This document shows positions 37,401 to 44,545 of a stretch of 64,000 bases of DNA, one piece after another. The position numbers and the translations under genes are program-made. A model generated the notes under the pieces. It was not told the origin of the DNA and did not search any database. It saw only the letters and a list, made by a program, of their open reading frames with translations. The DNA is from Sediminicola sp. (lineage in GTDB: Bacteria; Bacteroidota; Bacteroidia; Flavobacteriales; Flavobacteriaceae), in the NCBI GenBank assembly GCA_024643325.1, contig JAHEND010000003.1:124001-188000 (forward strand). The letters run 5' to 3'. Each line of letters starts with the position of its first letter. The first letter of the stretch is position 1.

Positions 37401-37530
37401 TCAAGGCAAGAATGTGGCCAAAGTTGGTTGGATTCTCAGGGGACAAAATAAGTTTTAAATACACTTTAGTAAGCGTGTATGTTTTTCCAGACCCTGCAGA
37501 TGCGTTATAAATCAGAAAGTTGTCTTTCAC
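34423..37530 (-). CDS. addA: AddA-like UvrD/Rep helicase with C-terminal nuclease domain
   Basis: The 1035-residue SF1A helicase has motif I ASAGSGKTYTL, motif II FFIDEFQDTS, motif III LLVGDAKQSIYRWRGG, motif V ILTVHKAKGLEFPVV and motif VI LYVALTRASQ. A C-terminal RecB-type nuclease segment has VTVIDYKTGAEKE. This is the AddA architecture: an active helicase plus nuclease that resects DNA ends. Its AddB-like partner lies downstream on the same strand after kbl and ompA rather than adjacent. The gene diverges from sodA. Confidence 0.88.
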   Translation of the reverse strand: MKDNFLIYNASAGSGKTYTLTKVYLKLILSPENPTNFGHILALTFTNKAVNEMKERILTALTDFSSLPCPKKSSTLFSEVAKELEYSGEALQKKSKKVLMQLLHNYAFFEVSTIDKFNHRLIRTFAKDLKLPQNFEVQLDTDLVLSEGVNALIDRAGNDAALTEILVAFALEKIAEDKSWDLSFDLKNIGKLLFSDQHIHALEHLSTKKLSDFENLKKTLKSKASQSKSLFTEAAKSMKTLLSESGLIPTDFSRQSLPKFIDKIIGGGLPNTSAKWIQEFEDTKLFSGKTPVEAQETILNIQPQLNGFMKVILSAMTLQYFYLNAHKHLLSLRLINALQYQVKSYCEAQEILPISEFNKKIQGAIKNQSVPFIYERMGEQYSHFFIDEFQDTSTLQWDNLKPLLENAVVSEDEKGQRGSLLLVGDAKQSIYRWRGGNVEQFIDLYENKAFPAASPKVIHLPNNFRSHFEIVEFNNRFFNYTANYLERENFAALYRDSSHQKPRKESGGFVSLEFIEDSPEKETQYCEKVLEAINASIEKGFSYGDVCLLTRKKKHGVLLAQYLIERQIPVISSESLLLDNHPKVRFLVQLIHFVYEETTPFQAYPLLAYLAQKQNKISVHQYIKTSLEDALSFFKSEFGFNPQALHTASLYDFCLMAMGAFSLTNGKDAYLQFFLDIVSEVGIKEGAGPNVFLQYWEQKKSQLSISAPDGLNAIQILTVHKAKGLEFPVVIFPFAETPLKEERNPTFWLPVPKEEFNGFEYLLLTKNDTVAQYNAVAKQFIQEEDERLVLDALNILYVALTRASQALFVIGGMAINKDGKVNTNQYAGLLIDYLMVQGEWSTQKHCYTFGDFKMLEETNAAHENEPKAIVFQYNENTQQSYALLLHKDTLVSEKVLQAQNLGQQLHYLLEQLDVYPLEKSLEKTLKAYPSSDLEMLKIQALGIISHENLEKYYQKGLSAYNEKDIFTQNGSVVRPDRLVFNENKVTVIDYKTGAEKEEDQVQIKSYGALLEEMGYEVENKILVYVDGANVLPIFV
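34428..34435 (-). promoter_or_regulatory. Promoter -7 element of kbl inside the 3' end of addA
   Basis: The minus strand reads TATATTTG, a perfect TAnnTTTG match, 21 bases before the kbl ATG and within the last codons of the addA-like gene. It suggests kbl can be transcribed independently of addA. Confidence 0.5.
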
Positions 37531-37604
37531 CCTCTTTTTTTATGCAAAATACACATATTTGAGCCTTCTTTTTCATTTTTAGGGCCTTTTCCAAAGACTT
37601 ATTG

Positions 37605-37612
37605 TAAATTTG
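37605..37612 (+). promoter_or_regulatory. Promoter -7 element of sodA
   Basis: TAAATTTG is a perfect TAnnTTTG match, 28 bases before the sodA ATG. No TTG at standard spacing is visible. Confidence 0.55.
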
Positions 37613-37640
37613 ATACGCAATAAACCCTAAAAAAAATATT

Positions 37641-38249
37641 ATGGCTTTTGAATTACCTCAATTAGATTATGCTCATGACGCATTAGAACCACATGTAGAT
37701 GCTCGTACTATGGAAATTCACCATGGTAAGCATCATCAAGGATACACAAATAATTTAAACGCTGCTATTGCTGGCACAGCAATGGATAGTGCTTCTATTG
37801 AAGAAATACTTGCAGGCTTAGATCTCAATAATGGGGCGGTTAGAAATAATGGGGGTGGTTTTTACAACCACAACCTTTTTTGGAAGTCTATGTCACCGAA
37901 TGGCGGAGGTGCTCCAAGTGGAGATTTAGCTACTGCAATTGACGCTTCTTTTGGGTCTTTTGACGCTTTTAAAGAAACGTTCTCTAAAGCTGCAGCGACC
38001 AGATTTGGTTCTGGTTGGGCTTGGCTTTGTGTTCACAAAGGTGGAAAATTAGAAGTGTGCTCAACACCAAACCAAGACAACCCACTTATGCCGGGCATTG
38101 GATGTGGTGGTTTCCCTATCTTAGGATTAGACGTATGGGAGCATGCCTATTACCTCAATTATCAAAACAGAAGACCTGATTATGTCAATGCATTTTTTAA
38201 TGTAATTAACTGGTCTAATGTTACTGCTTTGTTCGAAGCGAACAAATAA
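37641..38249 (+). CDS. sodA: Superoxide dismutase, Fe/Mn family
   Basis: The 202-residue protein has the four metal ligands: the first His in the [11 protein letters not shown] helix, the His in [10 protein letters not shown], and Asp/His in [11 protein letters not shown] glutamine in TPNQDNPL occupies the position that in Fe enzymes is usually elsewhere, so manganese or cambialistic use is favoured. There is no signal peptide, so it is cytosolic. It is monocistronic, with a strong terminator at 38301-38337. Confidence 0.96.
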   Translation: MAFELPQLDYAHDALEPHVDARTMEIHHGKHHQGYTNNLNAAIAGTAMDSASIEEILAGLDLNNGAVRNNGGGFYNHNLFWKSMSPNGGGAPSGDLATAIDASFGSFDAFKETFSKAAATRFGSGWAWLCVHKGGKLEVCSTPNQDNPLMPGIGCGGFPILGLDVWEHAYYLNYQNRRPDYVNAFFNVINWSNVTALFEANK

Positions 38250-38300
38250 TTTAATAGCAGTCTTTATGGATTGCATTTAGTCTTTAACAGGCATTTATTT

Positions 38301-38337
38301 AAAAAGGGCGTGGTTCTTCAGAATCACGCCCTTTTTT
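38301..38337 (+). terminator. Intrinsic terminator after sodA
   Basis: An 11-bp stem (GGGCGTGGTTC at 38306-38316 with GAATCACGCCC at 38321-38331, one G-T pair) has a TTCA loop, flanked by an A run and a T run. It can act in both directions, so it may also stop minus-strand transcripts coming from the small-RNA candidates. Confidence 0.88.
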
Positions 38338-38340
38338 AAA

Positions 38341-38416
38341 TAAGAAAAGGCAGTGCAAGCACTACCTTTTCTCTCCCAAATCTTACCATAAACTTAACCT
38401 ACTTATGCTATGGTAT
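38341..38416 (-). ncRNA. Candidate small RNA, copy 1 (nearer sodA)
   Basis: On the minus strand a perfect -7 element TATTTTTG (38428-38421) is followed by about 12-30 variable bases. Then comes the core TAGGTTAAGTTTATGGTAAG plus ATTTGGG (38401-38375), then a hairpin (AAAAGGTAGTG, loop CTTG, CACTGCCTTTT; 38370-38345) with a T-rich tail. The same core recurs in copy 2 with 24 of 27 bases identical at the same position between promoter-like element and terminator. No ORF explains it. Exact ends are inferred. Known flavobacterial small-RNA families (for example Flavo-1 in Rfam) should be compared; I cannot assign one. Confidence 0.55.
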
Positions 38417-38600
38417 GCGACAAAAATAGATGAATTATTTATATAGGTCCTAATAAATAAGTTTCTTTTTTAAGAATTTATCAATCAATAACTTTTTAAG
38501 AGAAGTTGTTTATATCTATTTTTTGAAATGCTATTATGGGTAATCAATTAAAACGGCCTAAAAGTTATTACTTCTTCTGGTTAAAGTGTCCCAATTAAAG

Positions 38601-38672
38601 TATAAAAAAGGCGGACAATTGTCCGCCTTTTTCCCCAAATCTTACCAAGAACGTAACCTAATTGTGTTTATG
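38601..38672 (-). ncRNA. Candidate small RNA, copy 2 (nearer purF)
   Basis: On the minus strand a 7/8 match to the -7 element (TACATTTA, 38686-38679) is followed by the core TAGGTTACGTTCTTGGTAAG plus ATTTGGG (38660-38634). Then comes a perfect 12-bp hairpin, AAAAAGGCGGAC and GTCCGCCTTTTT, with loop AATT (38632-38605) and a T run. The hairpin is unrelated in sequence to that of copy 1, while the core is conserved. That is what selection on an RNA with an exchangeable terminator would produce. The alternative is an extended 3' UTR of purF, which ends 132 bases upstream in this direction without its own terminator. Confidence 0.55.
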
Positions 38673-38817
38673 GTTTCATAAATGTAGGAGGTCTTAATAC
38701 ATAAAAAAAATAAAATCGATGATCTACATGTTTTATCGATTAACGACACTTTTTTTAACATTTGCTTAAATTTTGACTCTTATTTTGGTCTTTTAAAGGG
38801 CTTATTGTAGATAATTT

Positions 38818-40716
38818 TTAATAGGCCCTCTCGTTTTTGCCTTCAAAAAAGTTTACAAACGCCCTGTTTACTACTCTGTTCCCTCCAGGGGTTGGATAGT
38901 CTCCTGTGAAATACCAGTCTCCTAAGTTTTCAGGACAAGCCAAATGAAGGTTTTCTATAGTTTGGTATACAATGTCTACCTCCGCTTTTATTTCTGGACC
39001 TGTGAGTAATTGGCCAATCTTGTGAGAGATTTCATCTACGGTGAAAGGCGCGTAAAATTCAGTGACATAGTTTACGACATCGGCGTCTTTAGACGCCAAC
39101 TGAGCTACACATTTCTTATAAATATTTTCTACCACATTCATGGTGTTGCGTTCTTTGTGAAGAGCAAGGGCTGCCCTAAAGGCTATAAAGTCTTCTAATT
39201 TTGCCATGTCTATTCCATAGCAATCTGGATAGCGTATTTGTGGCGCAGAAGAGACCACGACTATTTTCTTAGGCCCTAAACGATCTAGTATTTTTAAAAT
39301 ACTTTTCTCCAAGGTAGTTCCCCTAACAATGGAGTCGTCTATGATCACTAGATTGTCTGTTTGTTTTACCGAGCCATAAGTGACGTCGTATACATGAGCC
39401 ACTAGGTCGTCCCTCCCGGAGTCTTGTGTAATAAAGGTTCTTAATTTGGCATCTTTTATAGCCACCTTTTCAATACGCGGTCTTACTTCTAAGATTTCGT
39501 GAAGTTCTGTTGAGGTTATATCCCTTCCGATGGCTAGTATTTGTGCTTCTTTCTCTCTATTCATATGGTTTTGTGCTTCACGCACCATACCGAAGAATGA
39601 GGTTTCTGCTGTATTGGGGATATAAGAAAATACGGTGTTTTTAATGTCTCCTTTTATACTGTCTAAAATTTGTGGGAAAAGGTATTTTCCAAGGGCTTTG
39701 CGTTCTTGGTAAATTTCTTTGTCACTCCCTCTGGAGAAATAAATACGTTCAAAGGAACAAGCCTTGCGTTCTAAGGGCTCTAAGATTTGCTTAATATTCA
39801 TCTCGCCATTCTTTTTAACGAGAATGGCACTTCCGGGATCTAATTCTTTTACTTCTTCAAAGGGTACATTGAATACTGTTTGAATGGCAGGGCGTTCTGA
39901 GGCTACCACGACTACTTCTTCGTCTGCGTAGTAATAAGCAGGTCTAATTCCCGCAGGGTCTCTGAGAACAAAAGCGTCTCCATGGCCTATTAATCCAGCC
40001 ATAGCGTAACCTCCGTCAAAGTTTTTAGAGGCTTTTTTGAGTATTTTACCCACATTCAGGCGCTCGGCAATAATTGCAGATGCTTCCATCTTGGTGTAGC
40101 CTTCTTTTTTAATTTGTTTGTATAATTTGGCTACGGCGTCGTCCAGGAAATGACCAATTTTTTCCATCACTGTCACCGTATCTGAGTCTTCCTTTGGGTG
40201 TTGCCCGAGGGTTACCAAGTTCTCAAATAACTCTTTGGCATTGGTCATATTGAAATTACCTGCCACAATGAGGTTTCTGTGCATCCAGTTATTTTGCCTT
40301 AAGAAAGGGTGCACGCTCTCAATGGAGTTTTTCCCAAAAGTGCCATATCTCACATGGCCTAAAAGAAGCTCTCCTATATAAGGTACATGCTGCTTTTGTA
40401 GGGCCACACTGTCTTGATATGTTGGATTGGCGTGAAGCTCTTTACTAATGCGCTGGTTAATCTGAGCAAATATATCTTGTATGGGTTGTTGCTCCGCAGA
40501 TCGTACCCTACTCATATACCTTGAGCCAGCCGGCATGTCTAATTTAATACTCGCAAAACCAGCACCATCTTGGCCCCTATTGTGCTGTTTCTCCATCATG
40601 AGGTACATTTTGTTTACCCCATAAAAGGCGGTGCCATACTTTTCTTTATAATACTCTAGAGGCTTTAGAAGCCTGATTAATGAAATTCCACACTCGTGTT
40701 TAATGGCGTCGCTCAT
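38818..40716 (-). CDS. purF: Amidophosphoribosyltransferase, long Bacteroidetes type
   Basis: This enzyme commits PRPP and glutamine to purine synthesis. The 632-residue protein is longer than classical PurF (about 480-500). The N-terminal class II amidotransferase domain has its catalytic cysteine at residue 9 (KHECGISLI) rather than residue 2, with EKQHNRGQDGAGF and LLGHVRYGTFG following. The phosphoribosyltransferase site is VIIDDSIVRGTTLEKS. The late Cys-rich and family-specific tail continues past it. Processing to expose Cys9 would need removal of eight residues. It may be a distinct PurF subclass. A PfkB kinase and purN follow on the same strand. Confidence 0.85.
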   Translation of the reverse strand: MSDAIKHECGISLIRLLKPLEYYKEKYGTAFYGVNKMYLMMEKQHNRGQDGAGFASIKLDMPAGSRYMSRVRSAEQQPIQDIFAQINQRISKELHANPTYQDSVALQKQHVPYIGELLLGHVRYGTFGKNSIESVHPFLRQNNWMHRNLIVAGNFNMTNAKELFENLVTLGQHPKEDSDTVTVMEKIGHFLDDAVAKLYKQIKKEGYTKMEASAIIAERLNVGKILKKASKNFDGGYAMAGLIGHGDAFVLRDPAGIRPAYYYADEEVVVVASERPAIQTVFNVPFEEVKELDPGSAILVKKNGEMNIKQILEPLERKACSFERIYFSRGSDKEIYQERKALGKYLFPQILDSIKGDIKNTVFSYIPNTAETSFFGMVREAQNHMNREKEAQILAIGRDITSTELHEILEVRPRIEKVAIKDAKLRTFITQDSGRDDLVAHVYDVTYGSVKQTDNLVIIDDSIVRGTTLEKSILKILDRLGPKKIVVVSSAPQIRYPDCYGIDMAKLEDFIAFRAALALHKERNTMNVVENIYKKCVAQLASKDADVVNYVTEFYAPFTVDEISHKIGQLLTGPEIKAEVDIVYQTIENLHLACPENLGDWYFTGDYPTPGGNRVVNRAFVNFFEGKNERAY

Positions 40717-40762
40717 AATAGATGCATCTGGGCCTTTACAGGCGTTGTTGTGTTAGTACGAA

Positions 40763-41692
40763 TTAAGAAAGGTCTATGTTAAATTGGGTTAAAGCAATAA
40801 ATTGTTTTAACCTATCTTTGAGGTCTTGTTTATCTAAATCTATCAATCTTTCTGTTCCGAATTTCTCTACACAGAAAGAGGCAATATTTGATCCGTGAAT
40901 CACGGCATTTTTCATGTTTTCAAAAGAGATGTTTTCACTCTGTGTCAAATAGCCTACAAAACCACCTGCAAAGGAATCTCCTGCTCCAGTAGGGTCAAAG
41001 ACTTCTTCTAAAGGAAGTGCTGGGGCAAAGAACACTTGTTTATTGTGAAAAAGTAAAGCACCGTGCTCTCCTTTTTTAATCACGACATATGCGGGTCCCA
41101 TCTCGTGAATTTTAGCTGCTGCTTTGATTAGGGAATACTCTCCACTAAGCTGTCTGGCCTCTTCATCATTAATGGTGATCACGTCTACCTTCTTAATCAC
41201 ATCCATTAGCAGGTCTAAGGTATGGTCCATCCAAAAATTCATGGTGTCTAACACAATCAGTTTTGGCTTTTTGGTCATTTGCTCTATAACACTGAGCTGC
41301 ACGCCTGGATGTAAATTACCAAGCATGACAATATCTGCATCTTGATAGTCCTGAGGAACTACAGGTTTAAAATCTGCCAATACATTTAATTCAGTGGCTA
41401 AAGTATCTCTTACATTAAGGTCGTTGTGGTATTTGCCACTCCAAAAGAATGTTTTTCCGTCGGGCACTATTTCAAGTCCTGAAATATTTACATCTCGGTC
41501 TCTAAAAAGCTGCAAATGAGCATCTGGAAAATCTGATCCCACTACAGAGACTACTGCGGCGTCTATTGCAGCAACATTTTTTGCTGCTAGGGCTATGTAG
41601 GTAGCGGCACCCCCTAAAATCTTATCTGTTTTTCCAAAAGGTGTTTCAATGGCGTCAAAAGCGACTGTTCCTACAACTAATAATTTACCCAT
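40763..41692 (-). CDS. PfkB family carbohydrate/nucleoside kinase
   Basis: The 309-residue ribokinase-fold protein has the PfkB signatures GGAATYIALAAKNV near the N-terminus and DPTGAGDSFAGGFVGYL near the C-terminus, with the catalytic aspartate in GAGDS. The substrate is not evident; adenosine- or ribokinase-like enzymes share these motifs, and the purine gene context makes a nucleoside plausible. A perfect -7 element TATATTTG (41718-41711) lies 18 bases upstream of its ATG. Confidence 0.9.
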   Translation of the reverse strand: MGKLLVVGTVAFDAIETPFGKTDKILGGAATYIALAAKNVAAIDAAVVSVVGSDFPDAHLQLFRDRDVNISGLEIVPDGKTFFWSGKYHNDLNVRDTLATELNVLADFKPVVPQDYQDADIVMLGNLHPGVQLSVIEQMTKKPKLIVLDTMNFWMDHTLDLLMDVIKKVDVITINDEEARQLSGEYSLIKAAAKIHEMGPAYVVIKKGEHGALLFHNKQVFFAPALPLEEVFDPTGAGDSFAGGFVGYLTQSENISFENMKNAVIHGSNIASFCVEKFGTERLIDLDKQDLKDRLKQFIALTQFNIDLS

Positions 41693-41710
41693 TATTTAAT
41701 AATTTTAGTG

Positions 41711-41718
41711 CAAATATA
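41711..41718 (-). promoter_or_regulatory. Promoter -7 element of the PfkB kinase gene
   Basis: The minus strand reads TATATTTG, a perfect TAnnTTTG match, 18 bases before the ATG. No TTG at standard spacing is visible. Confidence 0.5.
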
Positions 41719-41767
41719 AGGAACCTAGATCTAGTGGTCTATGCGGTTTTTGGTTTTTTAATTCATT

Positions 41768-42238
41768 TTAAGTTGTTTTCACAAAACCGTTGTCAATATA
41801 TAAGTTTTTTCCTTTAGAAGCCGCTACGGCCAATGCGTCACAACGCTCGTTTTGAGGGTGGTTGTTATGTCCTTTTATCCATTGAAAACGCACCTCATGC
41901 TTTGGATATTCTTTTAAAAAAGCTTTCCATAAGTCTACATTTTTTTTATCTTTAAAGTTGGTTTTTACCCACCGTTGCAACCATTTTTTCTCCACAGCAT
42001 CTACCACGTATTTAGAATCTGTAAAAACCAGCACTTTTAAAGGGGCTTTTTTGAGTTTTCTGAGGGCTTCTATGACTGCAAGTAACTCCATTCTATTGTT
42101 GGTAGTGTGGGCAAATCCTTGCGCAAATTCTTTTTTATAAGGGGTTCCCACCCATTCCATCACAATTCCATAGCCTCCTGGGCCAGGGTTTCCACTGGCT
42201 GCTCCGTCGGTATAGACATGGACGTCTGCTTTATGCAT
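41768..42238 (-). CDS. rnhA: Ribonuclease HI
   Basis: It cleaves RNA in RNA-DNA hybrids. The 156-residue protein has the catalytic carboxylates in VYTDGAASGNPGPGG, NNRMELLAVIEAL and VFTDSKYVVDAV, the His-containing KGHNNHPQNERCD with the last Asp, and the basic helix between them. Length matches the bacterial enzyme. Its start overlaps the end of purN by 8 bases, so translation is probably coupled. Confidence 0.96.
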   Translation of the reverse strand: MHKADVHVYTDGAASGNPGPGGYGIVMEWVGTPYKKEFAQGFAHTTNNRMELLAVIEALRKLKKAPLKVLVFTDSKYVVDAVEKKWLQRWVKTNFKDKKNVDLWKAFLKEYPKHEVRFQWIKGHNNHPQNERCDALAVAASKGKNLYIDNGFVKTT

Positions 42239-42797
42239 TTAATAGGGTTTCTATTGTTTTGGGGAAATGCTCCGCCTCAAGGGCTTGAACTTTTGTAGCA
42301 ATGTCTTCAGGTGTGTCTTGTGTATCTACAGGTGTTTTGGCCTGAAAAATAAGGGCGCCTTGATCGTAGTGTTCGTTTACGTAGTGAATACTAATACCCG
42401 TTTCAGTTTCGCTGGCTTCTTTTACCGCCCTGTGCACATGCATACCATACATGCCTTTTCCACCAAATTTAGGCAGTAAGGCGGGGTGAATGTTCACTAT
42501 TTTGTTCGGATATGCCTTGACCAGCCCGTCTGGTATTTTTAAGAGAAAACCGGCCAAGACAATGAGGTCAATAGAAAAGCCTCTTAAGGTATTTAATAAA
42601 GTATTTTCATTTGAGAAGCCCACTTTTGATAAGTATATTAATGGAATATCTAGGTTTTTACACCTTTCAATCACGCCTGCTTTAGGATTGTTGGTGATCA
42701 CTAATGAAATATTCACCTCGGGGTTTTTGGCAAAGTGATTCGCGATATTTTGAACGTTTGAACCGGATCCTGAGGCCAATAATGCTAAGTTTTTCAT
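42231..42797 (-). CDS. purN: Phosphoribosylglycinamide formyltransferase
   Basis: It transfers formyl from 10-formyl-THF to GAR, the third step of purine synthesis. The 188-residue protein has SGSGSNVQNIANHF at the N-terminus, the catalytic Asn/His in VNIHPALLPKFGGKG, and the SIHYVNEHYDQGALIFQ segment with the catalytic Asp. An A/G-rich Shine-Dalgarno-like AAAGGAG sits about 16 bases upstream of the ATG. It is co-transcribed with rnhA and diverges from acpP. Confidence 0.96.
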   Translation of the reverse strand: MKNLALLASGSGSNVQNIANHFAKNPEVNISLVITNNPKAGVIERCKNLDIPLIYLSKVGFSNENTLLNTLRGFSIDLIVLAGFLLKIPDGLVKAYPNKIVNIHPALLPKFGGKGMYGMHVHRAVKEASETETGISIHYVNEHYDQGALIFQAKTPVDTQDTPEDIATKVQALEAEHFPKTIETLLNA

Positions 42798-42911
42798 TTT
42801 ATTGTAGCGTTTTCTCCTTTGAAAAAGGCTTGAAATAGGGGTAATTATTGATTAAAGATTAAAAATACGACACATTTTGGACACAAATCGCGTTATTAAT
42901 CCAAAGTTTTT

Positions 42912-42919
42912 TATTTTTG
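42912..42919 (+). promoter_or_regulatory. Promoter -7 element of acpP
   Basis: TATTTTTG is a perfect TAnnTTTG match, 31 bases before the acpP ATG. Confidence 0.55.
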
Positions 42920-42950
42920 CAAACATATAAAATTTAAAAACCAAATTATT

Positions 42951-43184
42951 ATGTCAGACATTGCATCAAGAGTAAAGGCCATTATCGTAGATAAGTTAGG
43001 CGTTGACGAAAACGAAGTTGTAACTGAAGCAAGTTTCACCAACGACCTTGGGGCCGATTCATTGGACACTGTTGAGTTAATTATGGAATTCGAAAAAGAA
43101 TTTGATATTCAAATTCCGGATGACCAAGCAGAAAACATTGCCACTGTAGGTCAAGCCATCTCTTATATCGAAGGAGCTAAGTAA
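42951..43184 (+). CDS. acpP: Acyl carrier protein
   Basis: The 77-residue acidic protein carries growing fatty acids on a phosphopantetheine attached to Ser37 in [12 protein letters not shown]. Length and helix pattern are standard. It is followed by a strong hairpin with a T run (43209-43252) and then fabF, which has its own promoter element. That arrangement lets ACP be made in excess of FabF. Confidence 0.98.
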   Translation: MSDIASRVKAIIVDKLGVDENEVVTEASFTNDLGADSLDTVELIMEFEKEFDIQIPDDQAENIATVGQAISYIEGAK

Positions 43185-43208
43185 TTTCACGATATATTAA
43201 AACATTGT

Positions 43209-43252
43209 AAATTATCCATGTGGTTGTAAACTGCATGGATAATTTTTTTTAA
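43209..43252 (+). terminator. Terminator/attenuator between acpP and fabF
   Basis: A perfect 12-bp stem (AAATTATCCATG at 43209-43220 with CATGGATAATTT at 43234-43245) has a 13-base loop and eight or more Ts. It probably limits read-through from acpP into fabF. Confidence 0.85.
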
Positions 43253-43254
43253 AT

Positions 43255-43262
43255 TACCTTTG
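43255..43262 (+). promoter_or_regulatory. Promoter -7 element of fabF
   Basis: TACCTTTG is a perfect TAnnTTTG match, located immediately after the acpP terminator and 29 bases before the fabF ATG. Confidence 0.5.
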
Positions 43263-43291
43263 TATTCTGTATTAAAACTAAAATAAATTAC

Positions 43292-44545
43292 ATGCAACTA
43301 AAGCGCGTAGTAGTTACTGGATTGGGAGCATTAACCCCCATAGGTAACAATGTAGCCTCCTACTGGGAAGGCCTAAAGTCAGGTAAAAGTGGCGCAGGCC
43401 CTATTACTCATTTTGACAATACCCATTTTAAAACCAAATTTGCTTGTGAACTCAAGGGCTACAATGCAGAGGACTATTTCGATAGAAAAGAAGCTAGAAA
43501 ATTAGATAAATTTGCCCAGTACGCTATGGTGGCTGCTGACGAGGCTATCGCCGATGCCGCTCTTCCATTAGATACATTGGATAAATTTAGGATAGGAGTT
43601 ATTTGGGGTGCTGGAATTGGTGGATTAGAGACCTTTCAAAACGAAGTGCTCAATTATGCAGCAGGGGACGGAACACCGAGGTTTAATCCTTTTTTTATTC
43701 CAAAGATGATTGCAGACATTGCACCGGGAAATATTTCCATTAAACATGGATTTATGGGACCTAATTACGCGACTGTTTCTGCCTGCGCCTCTTCTTCTAA
43801 CGCACTGATAGACGCAATGAACTACATTCGATTGGGCCACTGTGATGTGATTGTATCCGGAGGAAGTGAGGCAGCTGTAACAATTGCTGGAATGGGTGGT
43901 TTTAACGCCATGCATGCCCTTTCTACTAGAAATGAAAGCCCAGAAACAGCTTCTAGGCCATTTGACGCCAATAGAGATGGCTTTGTTTTAGGAGAAGGCG
44001 CTGGCGCTTTAATCTTGGAAGAATACGAACATGCTGTCGCTAGAGGTGCAAAGATCTACTGTGAAGTAATGGGTGGCGGAATGACTTCAGACGCACACCA
44101 TATGACTGCACCACATCCGGAAGGAATAGGCGTAGTTCGTGTCATGGAAAACTGCTTGAAAGACGCTGGAATGACTCCAGATCAGGTAGACGCTATAAAC
44201 ACCCATGGAACCTCTACACCCCTTGGAGATGTGGCAGAACTAAAAGCCATTAGCAAGGTATTTGGAAGTCACGCGCCAAACATTAATATAAATTCTACTA
44301 AATCTATGACAGGTCACTTGTTAGGAGCTGCTGGAGCTATTGAAGCAATTGCATCTATTTTAGCTATGAAGCACAGCCTGGTGCCCCCTACGATTAACCA
44401 TACAGAAGCAGATCCTAATATTGATCCAAGCCTTAACCTTACCCTCAATAAAGCCCAAGAAAGGGAGGTAAATGTAGCCATGAGTAATACCTTTGGTTTT
44501 GGCGGGCACAATGCCTGTGTGTTATTCAAAAAACTAAATGCTTAA
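43292..44545 (+). CDS. fabF: 3-oxoacyl-ACP synthase II (KAS II)
   Basis: FabF elongates acyl-ACP with malonyl-ACP. The 417-residue protein has Cys165 in TVSACASSSNALIDA, the first catalytic His in INTHGTSTPLGD and the second in KSMTGHLLGAAGA, with the C-terminal MSNTFGFGGHNAC. It follows acpP, and its last bases overlap the start of rnc. Confidence 0.98.
   Translation: MQLKRVVVTGLGALTPIGNNVASYWEGLKSGKSGAGPITHFDNTHFKTKFACELKGYNAEDYFDRKEARKLDKFAQYAMVAADEAIADAALPLDTLDKFRIGVIWGAGIGGLETFQNEVLNYAAGDGTPRFNPFFIPKMIADIAPGNISIKHGFMGPNYATVSACASSSNALIDAMNYIRLGHCDVIVSGGSEAAVTIAGMGGFNAMHALSTRNESPETASRPFDANRDGFVLGEGAGALILEEYEHAVARGAKIYCEVMGGGMTSDAHHMTAPHPEGIGVVRVMENCLKDAGMTPDQVDAINTHGTSTPLGDVAELKAISKVFGSHAPNININSTKSMTGHLLGAAGAIEAIASILAMKHSLVPPTINHTEADPNIDPSLNLTLNKAQEREVNVAMSNTFGFGGHNACVLFKKLNA

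Noticed and set aside
28061-37530. Possible mobile or defence island around the AddAB-like genes
   Set aside because: Although a tRNA and nucleases are present, there is no integrase, attachment-site repeat, transposase or restriction/toxin gene; all neighbours are core-genome genes.
43625-43915. A 96-codon minus-strand frame within fabF
   Set aside because: It is opposite the strongly conserved KAS II catalytic region, with no promoter and no recognisable protein features.
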